Shown here piece after piece: positions 27,711 through 35,368 of a stretch of 64,000 bases of DNA (positions within the stretch are counted from its first letter, which is position 1; the number at the start of each line of letters is the position of its first letter). Source of the DNA: Flavobacterium branchiicola (GTDB taxonomy: Bacteria; Bacteroidota; Bacteroidia; Flavobacteriales; Flavobacteriaceae); assembly GCF_018383905.1 (NCBI RefSeq), contig NZ_JAGYWA010000003.1:679378-743377 (forward strand), read 5' to 3'. The translations under genes and the position numbers were made by a program. The notes under the pieces are model-generated. The model searched no databases, was not told where the DNA came from, and worked only from the letters and a program-made list of their open reading frames with translations.

Positions 27711-29276
27711 ATGAAAAAAATTTTACTTGCCTTGTCTGTTATCCTGCTTTTGTCAGGATGTTATAAAGATGATATTAACGATTTGAAAAATGATGTTAAT
27801 GATTTAAAAAGCAGAATGGCGCAGTATGAAAACTTATTAGATGTACTCAACAAACGTTTGTATGTAGTAAGTTACGAAACCAAAGAAGGCAGCTATGTAA
27901 TTACCATGAGTGACGGAACCAAATTAACGGTTCGCGATACCTCATCTTTTATAAAAATTGGAGAAAATGGCAATTGGTGGATTGATGGTGTAGATACCGG
28001 AAAATCTGCAAAAGGAGAAAGCGGTCAAAATGGAGAGAAAGGTGAAACTCCAAAAATTGCTATCGGTTCAAATGGAAACTGGATTATAAATGATGTTGAC
28101 AGCGGAATATCGGCTTCTGGTCAAAAAGGAAAAGATGCGGCTGAAATTACAGCGGTTTCATTGGCCAACGGTACTATGACTTTTACATTTGCAGATGGTC
28201 GCACAATTAGTATTCTGGCAAGTGCTCCCGAAATAACTTTAGCAAGTCCTGCTGGTGGTTTTGTGGTAGATAAAATGCAATGGTTCAGAGTTCAGCCTCA
28301 ACTGACAAACGCAGCCGGAGCAACTTACAAATGGTTGGTAAACGATGCAGAAGTAGCTGCAACAGCAGATTTATTTTCTATTTTCTCTACTCCGGGAACG
28401 TACAATATTGTTTTTAAAGCGAAAAATGGCGTGGGCGAAAATTCTAAAACTTTTACTTTAACTGTAAATGATAAAACGTATTTAAACAGAATTACCAACG
28501 TTTTTGATTTCTTCCCTGCACCGGGACAATTTACAAATGCATTACCGGCTGCAACAATAGCAGATACAGATGAAACTATGCGTGTAAAAGCCGAAACTGC
28601 TTTAACTTCCGGAAGTATGATAAGCCTTGGCGGATTTGGTGGTTACGTACAATTTGGTTTTGACCATACGATTATCAATAAAGAAGGAAATGATTTTGTG
28701 GTTTTAGGAAATGCTTTTACAGACTGGGCTGAGCCGGGAATTGTAATGGTTTCTTATGATGCCAACGGAAATGGAAAAGCGGATGACGAATGGTACGAAA
28801 TTGCCGGTTCTGAGCACAATAAACCAACTACTATTAAAAACTACGAAATCACGTATTACAAACCAGACGCTGAACCTGTAAACCCGAATGAACCAAATTA
28901 CATTCGTTGGACTGATAATCAAGGACAAACTGGTTATGTTTCTAAAAACTCTTTTCACAAACAAACGTTCTACCCAATGTGGAAAGGAAGCAGTGTTACT
29001 TTTAAAGGAACTTTCCTGAAATCTAATATCTACGATAAATCCGGAAAAGGAAACAACTGGGCAAATCCTGCTTACGACTGGGGTTACACAGACAACTGGG
29101 CAAATGCCGACGTTAGAGGTCAAATAGACATAAGCTGGGCTGTAAATGCAAAAGGTGAACCTGTAAAACTAAAAGGTGTTGATTATATCAAAGTGTACAA
29201 CTCCAACCGCGCCGAAGGTGGCTGGTTAGGAGAAGTTTCTACCGAAGTTTCAGGATTTAAAGATTTGAATTTGTAA
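27711..29276 (+). CDS. PKD-containing surface lipoprotein of the B12 operon
   Basis: A 521-aa lipoprotein (MKKILLALSVILLLSGCYKD). After the lipobox comes a short coiled coil (DINDLKNDVNDLKSRMAQYE, about 20-39). Next are two 'G.NGNW.I..VD.G' units with a collagen-like KGESGQNGEKGE spacer (about 83-135), a PKD/Ig-like domain (about 175-258) and a C-terminal domain with FGGYVQFGFDHTI and YDANGNGKADDEWYEIAGSE (about 345-365), which has calcium-loop-like DANGNGKADD. It is the third gene of the riboswitch operon, 10 bp from the propeller gene. I infer an accessory cobalamin-binding or capping protein, similar in position to BtuH. That is not demonstrated. Confidence 0.78.
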   Translation: MKKILLALSVILLLSGCYKDDINDLKNDVNDLKSRMAQYENLLDVLNKRLYVVSYETKEGSYVITMSDGTKLTVRDTSSFIKIGENGNWWIDGVDTGKSAKGESGQNGEKGETPKIAIGSNGNWIINDVDSGISASGQKGKDAAEITAVSLANGTMTFTFADGRTISILASAPEITLASPAGGFVVDKMQWFRVQPQLTNAAGATYKWLVNDAEVAATADLFSIFSTPGTYNIVFKAKNGVGENSKTFTLTVNDKTYLNRITNVFDFFPAPGQFTNALPAATIADTDETMRVKAETALTSGSMISLGGFGGYVQFGFDHTIINKEGNDFVVLGNAFTDWAEPGIVMVSYDANGNGKADDEWYEIAGSEHNKPTTIKNYEITYYKPDAEPVNPNEPNYIRWTDNQGQTGYVSKNSFHKQTFYPMWKGSSVTFKGTFLKSNIYDKSGKGNNWANPAYDWGYTDNWANADVRGQIDISWAVNAKGEPVKLKGVDYIKVYNSNRAEGGWLGEVSTEVSGFKDLNL

Positions 29277-29299
29277 TAAATTCTGGTTTCTATAAAAGT

Positions 29300-29338
29300 A
29301 AAAAGCCTTCAAGATCATTTTGATTTTGGAGGCTTTTT
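29300..29338 (+). terminator. Terminator of the B12 operon
   Basis: AAAAGCCTTCAAGA / TTTTGGAGGCTTTTT hairpin (with G-U pairs) about 25 bp after the stop at 29276. Confidence 0.7.
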
Positions 29339-29451
29339 GCTTTTAAATAATAAATAATAAATTTCTAATTTCGGAAAAATTAACCTTAATGAGAACTAAT
29401 TGAGCATACTTCAGATAAATATTATTTTTTATATTTATTGAAATTTACGTC

Positions 29452-30462
29452 ATGACTCCAAATACACAAAGCAGAATTTTTCTTCTTATTATCTTCCTTA
29501 TTACTTGTGGTACTATTTCCAGCCAGTCCGTACAGAAAGATGCAAAACTTGACAGTTTATTTGAGTCTTTACAAAAAACAAAAACATTCAACGGCAATGT
29601 TCTGATTGCTCAAAATGGAAAAGTAATCTATGAGAAAGCTTTTGGACAGGCAGATGCCAGTAATACTATTCAATTAAACAAAAAATACAGATTTCACATT
29701 GGTTCTATTGCTAAAGAATTTAATGCTGTTGGTATTATGATGCTAAAAGAACAAGGCAAACTAAAGCTGGAAGATACTATCACTAAGTTTTTGCCTGAAC
29801 TTCCTTTATGGGCAAATAAAATTAAAATCATTCATTTGCTTCAATATACAAGTGGACTACCACAAATAAAATGGAACGAAGTCAATCAGGATTCTGATAA
29901 TATGACGGAATTAAAAAACACAAAATCTCCTGATTTTGAGCCGGGAACAAAGTATGATTACAATAACAATAATGTGTTTTTGCAAAGAAGAATTATAGAA
30001 AAAATCACTAAAATGTCTTTTAACGATTTTGTGGTAAAAAAAATACTTCTGCCAGTTGGAATAAAAAACGGAGTTGTTGATCCTGACGAACAGGAAAAAT
30101 TCTTCGCCAAATCTTATAATAATACGGGAAAACAAGACAATATTAAATACAATATTTCGGGCTGGACTGCATTAAATTTGGAAGATTTTTACAAATGGTC
30201 ACAAGCCATAAATGCATTCAAACTTATCACTCCCGAATCTACTCAGGAACTTTTTAATCCTTTTTCGGATGGAAATCAAACGGGACTTGGAGAAGGAAAT
30301 ATTCAACAGGGCAAAGTTGTAAATCACATACACGACGGCGCTGCCTTTAATTATCAGGCTTTGCTTGTTGCTACTACCACTTTCACGATTATTTTAATGA
30401 CCAATAACAAACAAAATAATTTAGATGCTATAAATACTTCTATACAATCTATTATTAAATAA
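29452..30462 (+). CDS. Exported serine beta-lactamase-like hydrolase
   Basis: A 336-aa protein with signal peptide (MTPNTQSRIFLLIIFLITCGTISS|QS). Class C beta-lactamase/esterase fold: GNVLIAQNGKVIYEKAFG (about 47-64), catalytic SxxK in FHIGSIAKEF (about 82-91), tyrosine motif YDYNNNN (about 165-171), and a C-terminal HDGAAFNY segment replacing the usual HxG. The family covers esterases, D-aminopeptidases and penicillin-binding-type peptidases. A resistance role should not be assumed. Monocistronic. Confidence 0.85.
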   Translation: MTPNTQSRIFLLIIFLITCGTISSQSVQKDAKLDSLFESLQKTKTFNGNVLIAQNGKVIYEKAFGQADASNTIQLNKKYRFHIGSIAKEFNAVGIMMLKEQGKLKLEDTITKFLPELPLWANKIKIIHLLQYTSGLPQIKWNEVNQDSDNMTELKNTKSPDFEPGTKYDYNNNNVFLQRRIIEKITKMSFNDFVVKKILLPVGIKNGVVDPDEQEKFFAKSYNNTGKQDNIKYNISGWTALNLEDFYKWSQAINAFKLITPESTQELFNPFSDGNQTGLGEGNIQQGKVVNHIHDGAAFNYQALLVATTTFTIILMTNNKQNNLDAINTSIQSIIK

Positions 30463-30468
30463 AAGTCA

Positions 30469-30579
30469 CTATTTAAACAACTCAATAAAGTCTATTTGTA
30501 AGGCATCGCACGCTTTTTCTAAAGTTGAAAGCGTTGCATTTGTATTTCCAAAAATGAAAGTTTTTTCCTCAGTTATCAT
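30469..30579 (-). pseudogene. Remnant of an XRE-family regulator
   Basis: On the minus strand a short frame ends GNTNATLSTLEKACDALQ followed by IDFIELFK and stop (30469). This is the C-terminal half of an XRE helix-turn-helix domain ('...NPTLSTLEKIAKAL.....LF'). The recognition helices upstream are missing; the frame is only 36 codons from the ATG at 30579. Probably a decayed regulator fragment rather than a gene. Too short for automatic ORF callers. Confidence 0.55.
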
Positions 30580-30646
30580 ACAAGATAACCTTTTAATGAA
30601 AATAACTTAAGAAATTTGAAGCCTCAAAATAAAATAAATAGCAACA

Positions 30647-30943
30647 ATGGAAATCAAAAATTTAGAATACATTCAAAAATTATCAGCACAATATCTAAAT
30701 AAACTAAAACCGACTGTTGGTAAAACCTATAATACCGAAATCAAAGTACTAAATTATGCTGAGTTGGGTTGTGTTATTACCGAAATGCTAAAATTGTGTA
30801 TTCTGGCGCTGGATCCCGAAAATGATAAAAAGTCGGCTATAAATGTGGCATTGGTTTTAGAGCAAGTATTACAACTGTTTCCAAGCGATGAATTTGAATT
30901 GCTGGATATAATTAATGAGCATTTGGTTTCGGGAACTACATAA
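30647..30943 (+). CDS. Small hypothetical protein
   Basis: A 98-aa protein, mostly helical and acidic, without signal peptide or membrane segment: MEIKNLEYIQKLSAQYLNKL at the start and LEQVLQLFPSDEFELLDIIN near the end. I do not recognise a family. It stands alone between the XRE remnant and a strong terminator. The terminator and the clean ATG context support a real gene. Confidence 0.6.
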   Translation: MEIKNLEYIQKLSAQYLNKLKPTVGKTYNTEIKVLNYAELGCVITEMLKLCILALDPENDKKSAINVALVLEQVLQLFPSDEFELLDIINEHLVSGTT

Positions 30944-30969
30944 AGAAATATTACATTTATTTTACGCAT

Positions 30970-31005
30970 AAAAAAAAGCTCCAGATTTCTCTGAAGCTTT
31001 TTTTT
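30970..31005. terminator. Bidirectional terminator (recurrent hairpin, copy 1)
   Basis: AAAAAAGCTCCAGATTTCTC / TGAAGCTTTTTTTT between the convergent genes ending at 30943 and 31019. The same hairpin sequence recurs at 39625, 41781, 41895 and 42010. Confidence 0.8.
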
Positions 31006-31018
31006 ATCGTTGTTTACC

Positions 31019-32113
31019 TTAAAAATTGGTATTCACTTTTTTAGAACGGTCTGCAATATAAGAGATCAACCATGTTACTTGTCCTTCTTTTACAAACAAA
31101 ATTTTCTTTGATGCTAAATTCGGGATACTCTCTAAACATGACAATAAAATATTGTTTGCAGAGATTAGGTATTTTTGGTCATACGTACTTAAAACTCTCG
31201 CTGCCTCTGTATTCGTTTTTGCGTAGGTGGTAAACTTACTGAAGTTGTTCTTTAAAACCGCATCATAATCGATAACGTCTTCCATAGTTAAAGCAACATA
31301 ATGGTTCTTTACGTTTTGATCGTAATATAATGTTGCAAAAGCCCAAACAGCTCCTCCAGATAAATATATTTTTTCTTTTTTAGCCAAAAGCGGGTTTGCA
31401 TCCAGCATTTCTTTTACTTTTTTACGTAAAACGGTATTAAAATCAAAAGATTTTTCCTGATATACAGACATATCATTTGCCTGATTTGGGTTTACCACTT
31501 TCTTTTGTACAGCATCTGTAAGTGTCATTGTACCAAAATCAAGCTCTAGAGGTACAAACTCTAACTTTCCATCTTCAAGTTCGTCAATATATCCGCCTTT
31601 GGTATTTTGAGCTCCAATATCAAGCAAGAAAGCATTATTATAATCAACCGGAGGCATTGCACCTTTAATCAAGGTTTTAGCTTCTTCGTTAACGTTTAAT
31701 ATTTCAAGTTCTTTGGCTGTTAGAACACTGATTTTCTTTTTTAGAGCATCAATATTACGTGCAGATGCAAAAACAGGTGCTGCTACGATAAAGATATTTT
31801 CTTCGGGGATTTTAAATTCTTCTTTTATTTTATTCAACTGTGCTACAACAGTAATTCCGGTTCTGGTTAAATCTTCCTGAGAAAGTTCTCCTGTAGCACC
31901 AATATGATCCGCAAAAGCAATTCTGTCTGTAGAGAAGTATAATATTTTATAATCGGCTTTTCTGATGTTACTTACATCAAGAACAGAAACTTTGATGGCG
32001 CGACGTCCGATTTCAATTCCTCCCCAAATATTTTTTTGAGAAAACGAATTAAGGGAAAAAAATAAACTAAAAAGAATAATGAGTAAAACTTGGGGTTTGT
32101 TGTTTTTCAGCAT
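31019..32113 (-). CDS. Exported Ppx/GppA-like (ASKHA-fold) protein
   Basis: A 364-aa protein. The C-terminal domain resembles the actin-like ASKHA fold of exopolyphosphatase/GppA: WGGIEIGRRAIKVSVLDV (phosphate-1-like), LTAKELEILNVNEEAKTLIKG (about 130-150, like the family 'sa.EEA.l...G'), NAFLLDIGAQNTKGGYI (phosphate-2-like) and IYLSGGAVWAFATLY (adenosine-like). Unlike normal Ppx/GppA it starts with a convincing signal peptide (MLKNNKPQVLLIILFSLFFSLNSFS|Q). An exported member would meet no nucleotides, so it may be a polyphosphate-active enzyme or a binding protein. Monocistronic. Confidence 0.65.
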   Translation of the reverse strand: MLKNNKPQVLLIILFSLFFSLNSFSQKNIWGGIEIGRRAIKVSVLDVSNIRKADYKILYFSTDRIAFADHIGATGELSQEDLTRTGITVVAQLNKIKEEFKIPEENIFIVAAPVFASARNIDALKKKISVLTAKELEILNVNEEAKTLIKGAMPPVDYNNAFLLDIGAQNTKGGYIDELEDGKLEFVPLELDFGTMTLTDAVQKKVVNPNQANDMSVYQEKSFDFNTVLRKKVKEMLDANPLLAKKEKIYLSGGAVWAFATLYYDQNVKNHYVALTMEDVIDYDAVLKNNFSKFTTYAKTNTEAARVLSTYDQKYLISANNILLSCLESIPNLASKKILFVKEGQVTWLISYIADRSKKVNTNF

Positions 32114-32913
32114 GGTATTTAATTACTATTATAATATAATTTTTGAAGAATGTACGATAATGATTAGCCGTTGTCTTTTTTTATAAAAGCACAATTTTAA
32201 AAAAGATAAATGATTGTTTAAAATCTTACTATTTTTCTCGAAAATTGCAGAAACTGGTTTCATAAAAAAGCCTTAAGCCTTTTTAAATTAGCTATAAACC
32301 AAAAGATTTAATGAATGCTTATATCCAATTGACATAATGAAAAAGTAATGCTTAACAGGCTAAAATACTGCCCGTAAATGTTGTTTAAAATTGTTGTGCA
32401 AATTTATAAAACATATACTAATATAAAGTCTGATATAGAAAAAATATACTATTAAGTTAATTCTGGAATGTTTTGCTGTTACTGAAATAGGATTGTATTT
32501 TTATAACCTACTGAAAACGAATTACAATAGCATTCAAATTACTATGAAGTAAATAATAACCTAAACTTAACAAATGATCGGTTTTTAGGCCGAACTAAAG
32601 AAAAATCTCTAATTTTGAGCATTATTTAGCGTATTATTTTTTAGAATTCTTAAAAAATAAACTGCTTTTCTGCTCTTTATATCTTGTTTTCGACATTCCA
32701 ATAGTTGCTTTTATTAGAGTATTTTTTTGAGAAAAGACCTTTGCTATTTAAAATCAAAAAATAGGTTATTTTTTCTTGTGCAAACATGACCCAAAATCAC
32801 TACATTTATCTGACTTTCAACAAACTTCAAAAAGCTCCATCTTAATAGAAAATAAAAACAATACTTAACAGACGACATAAACCATTTAAAATGCCGTCAA
32901 AAATGAGATCATT
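32114..32913. other. 800-bp AT-rich spacer
   Basis: Between the start of the Ppx-like gene and a small membrane-protein ORF. I find no ORF with coding character, no clear hairpin and no RNA gene. Confidence 0.5.
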
Positions 32914-33084
32914 ATGTCAAGAATCTTTATGGCAATAGGTTTAACTATCACTTTTATAAGTTGGATTCTATATCGTCTTATTGTAAAAAGGGACTTAAAG
33001 AAAAATTTAAACAATGTATATCTTGGACTCTTTTTTATAGGAACCTGGACACTTTTCTATTTTTTTATTGTTGCGTTTTTTTAA
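32914..33084 (+). CDS. Small two-helix membrane protein
   Basis: A 56-aa ORF too short for the usual cut-off. It has two hydrophobic helices, IFMAIGLTITFISWILYRLI (4-23) and VYLGLFFIGTWTLFYFFIV (35-53), separated by a basic loop VKRDLKKNLNN. That is a clean helical hairpin with positively charged cytoplasmic loop. Function unknown; it could be an orphan or belong to the genes from 33190. The amphipathic organisation argues against chance. Confidence 0.55.
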   Translation: MSRIFMAIGLTITFISWILYRLIVKRDLKKNLNNVYLGLFFIGTWTLFYFFIVAFF

Positions 33085-33189
33085 AGCTATCAATCATTAT
33101 TTGCCGTAAAATATTCTCCCGCTAGCGAGATACTCTCTGGTGAACAACTATATTCTTTATTCTTGTCATAAAATTAAATTCTTTAATTA

Positions 33190-33804
33190 ATGGAAAATTA
33201 CAACAAAGACGTTACTGCTTACATTGCAAAAATGGCTGATTTTGCAAAATCTATTCTAACTCATTTAAGAGAAATCATTTTTAGTACCTGCCCGGAAGTA
33301 GAAGAAAATATAAAATGGGGAACACCACATTATTCGTATAAAGGCGAACATTTGGTTATGATGGGCGGTTTTAAACAACATTGTTCTTTTAGTTTGTATA
33401 AAGCCGAACTGATGAAAGATAAAGAAATACAAGCAAGTGTAAAAGCAGGTAAAAAATTTGGTTATATGGACAAAGTCAAAGATTTATCTGAATTGCCAAA
33501 CGAGAAAATTCTAATTGTCTATATCAAAGAAGCAATGGAATTAAACGAAAATGGCACTGCAAAACCTAAGCCTGTAAAAGAAAAATCGGCAGTAGAAGTT
33601 GTTGCTCCTAAAGAATTTACAGATGCATTAAAAAAAGACAATAAAGCGGCTGAAATCTTTGAAAGTAAATCGCCTTCCTTTCGTAAAAACTATATCATCT
33701 GGATTGCAGACGCTAAAACAGACGAAACCAGAAATAAAAGGATTGCCCAATCTCTGGAATGGATAGCAGAGGGAAAAGACAGATTTTGGCAATCTAAAAA
33801 ATAA
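33190..33804 (+). CDS. YdeI/OmpD-associated family protein with DUF1801 domain
   Basis: A 204-aa cytosolic protein. N-terminal DUF1801-type fold: ILTHLREIIFSTCPEVEENIKWGTPHYSYKGEHLVMM (about 19-55). C-terminal YdeI helical region: FTDALKKDNKAAEIFESKSPSFRKNYIIWI and DETRNKRIAQSLEWIAEGK (about 140-197). The family's function is not established; some members are linked to bacteriocin protection or metal homeostasis. First of three closely spaced plus-strand genes. Confidence 0.85.
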   Translation: MENYNKDVTAYIAKMADFAKSILTHLREIIFSTCPEVEENIKWGTPHYSYKGEHLVMMGGFKQHCSFSLYKAELMKDKEIQASVKAGKKFGYMDKVKDLSELPNEKILIVYIKEAMELNENGTAKPKPVKEKSAVEVVAPKEFTDALKKDNKAAEIFESKSPSFRKNYIIWIADAKTDETRNKRIAQSLEWIAEGKDRFWQSKK

Positions 33805-33829
33805 GACCACAGAAACACATATAATTAAA

Positions 33830-34438
33830 ATGAACGAAATAAAATTTGATTACAAAACCGATTATATTCTAGAGGACGAAACTGTACTTTTAAGACCTCT
33901 GAAATCAGACGATTTTCAATATCTTTTAAACTTTTCAGTTAACGAACCTGAAATTTGGGAATTTAACATGGGTGGTGCAAACGGAGAAGAAAATCTATTG
34001 AAATATATTGACAATGCGTTAAAGCAAAGAGAGAAAGAAAACCAATATCCGTTTATTATTTTTGATAAAAGAACAAACGAATATGTTGGAAGCACCAGAT
34101 TTTACAGTATTGTATTGGAATTGAACACCATTGAAGTGGGCTATACTTGGTATGGAAAAAAATATCAAGGCACAGGAATAAACAAAAATTGCAAATACTT
34201 AATGTTTGACTTCGCATTTGAGAAACTAGGAGTTGAAAGAATTGGTCTAGGAGCTAACAGTAAAAATACCCGAAGTATAAATGCAATGAAAAGCGTTGGT
34301 TGTACTGAAGAGGGAATATTAAGAAGCCGTAGTTTTGATCAAAATGGAAACAGAATTGACTCAACAATTTTGAGTATTTTAAAAAACGAATGGATTGAAA
34401 CATGGAAGACAAAACTTAAAAATAAAACGATCAGATAA
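33830..34438 (+). CDS. GNAT acetyltransferase, RimJ/RimL type
   Basis: A 202-aa protein of the RimJ/RimL-like acetyltransferase group: LLRPLKSDDFQYLLNFS at the N-terminus, EVGYTWYGKKYQGTGINKNC (acetyl-CoA loop, about 102-121), GLGANSKNTRSINAMKSVG (about 142-160) and the terminal EGILRSRSFDQNG. It transfers acetyl groups to an amine, often a protein N-terminus or an antibiotic-like small molecule. Substrate not inferable. Gap of 25 bp to the YdeI-like gene. Confidence 0.9.
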   Translation: MNEIKFDYKTDYILEDETVLLRPLKSDDFQYLLNFSVNEPEIWEFNMGGANGEENLLKYIDNALKQREKENQYPFIIFDKRTNEYVGSTRFYSIVLELNTIEVGYTWYGKKYQGTGINKNCKYLMFDFAFEKLGVERIGLGANSKNTRSINAMKSVGCTEEGILRSRSFDQNGNRIDSTILSILKNEWIETWKTKLKNKTIR

Positions 34439-34459
34439 TGATCTTCTGGGCACAATATT

Positions 34460-35053
34460 ATGAATATAGCAGTTTTACTATTTGACGACTTTGAAACCTT
34501 AGATGTTTACGGACCTGTAGAAGTTTTTGGACGACTTCAAGACTTGTATAAGATCAAGTTTTATTCACTGAATGGTGGGCAAATAAAAAATAAACATGGA
34601 GTTTCTGTCTTGACTTCAAAATTCGAAGACGTTAACGAGAACTTGGAAATATTTATAATTCCTGGCGGTTTAGGTACAAGAAAAGAAGTTGAAAATAAAT
34701 TACTTATTGACAAAATAAAGGAAATAGCAGCATTCAGCAAATTTGTATTGACAGTTTGCACAGGAAGTGCATTACTCGCAAGAACTGGACTATTAGACCA
34801 TAAAACAGCAACTTCAAATAAACGGGCATTTGCCTGGGTAATTACAAATGGCACTAATGTAAATTGGAACAAAAAAGCACGTTGGACAGTTGACGACAAA
34901 TATTATACATCATCGGGCGTAAGTGCCGGAATAGACATGACCTTGGGTTTTATAAGTGACCAACACGGAATTGAATTTGCAAAACAAATTGCATTTGAAA
35001 TTGAATATAACTGGATCGAAGATAAAGACAACGACACTTTTAGAGTAGAATAA
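34460..35053 (+). CDS. DJ-1/PfpI family protein
   Basis: A 197-aa protein of the class-I glutamine-amidotransferase-like DJ-1/PfpI group. VLLFDDFETLDVYGPVEVFG (5-24) carries the family's acidic residue. IFIIPGGLGTRKEV and the nucleophile elbow FVLTVCTGSALLARTGLL (Cys about 99) are followed by GLLDHKTATSNKRAF. SSGVSAGIDMTLGFI is as in the N-terminal domains of GlxA/FtrA-type regulators, but no AraC domain is fused. Possible hydratase, amidase or stress protein. Last of the trio; 21-bp gap and terminator behind. Confidence 0.9.
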   Translation: MNIAVLLFDDFETLDVYGPVEVFGRLQDLYKIKFYSLNGGQIKNKHGVSVLTSKFEDVNENLEIFIIPGGLGTRKEVENKLLIDKIKEIAAFSKFVLTVCTGSALLARTGLLDHKTATSNKRAFAWVITNGTNVNWNKKARWTVDDKYYTSSGVSAGIDMTLGFISDQHGIEFAKQIAFEIEYNWIEDKDNDTFRVE

Positions 35054-35082
35054 AATATCGCTGAGAAAACACAGATTCATTA

Positions 35083-35122
35083 AAAAAAGCCATCTCAGCA
35101 ATTAAAACTGAGACGGCTTTTG
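35083..35122 (+). terminator. Terminator after the PfpI-like gene
   Basis: AAAAGCCATCTCAG / CTGAGACGGCTTTT stem with one mismatch and flanking A/T runs. Confidence 0.75.
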
Positions 35123-35150
35123 TTGTTTATTAGAAAGAATATCTTAAAGA

Positions 35151-35350
35151 TTAACCCGTTGGGTGAAATTATTTTTTTAACACATAGAAACAGTAGATTT
35201 TAGTTTTAAATAAAAAAAGGTTAAAGAAAAAACTAGTTTTCACACATAGCTATGTTTATTTAAAAAAGTGAAACGCCTTTTATGGTCAAGAAAAACTATG
35301 TCTCTATGTGTTAAAATTAAATTTTATTACATTTCATCCAACGGGTTAAA
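35151..35350 (+). repeat. MITE-like dispersed repeat, copy C
   Basis: Begins TTAACCCGTTGGGTGAAATT and ends TTTCATCCAACGGGTTAA, so the borders are inverted repeats. Inside are TTAACACATAGAAACAG, CACATAGCTATGTTT, AGTGAAACGCC and CTATGTCTCTATGTGTTAA. It fills most of the gap between the convergent PfpI and decarboxylase genes. Confidence 0.8.
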
Positions 35351-35368
35351 GATTAATCCATTTTAAAC

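Noticed and set aside
28704..29123. 139-codon minus-strand ORF opposite the PKD lipoprotein
   Set aside because: Antisense shadow with low-complexity Val/Ile/Ser content and no start context.
29452..30462. Antibiotic-resistance beta-lactamase
   Set aside because: Only the fold and SxxK/Y motifs are seen, shared with many esterases and peptidases; the usual C-terminal HxG/KTG is not clear.
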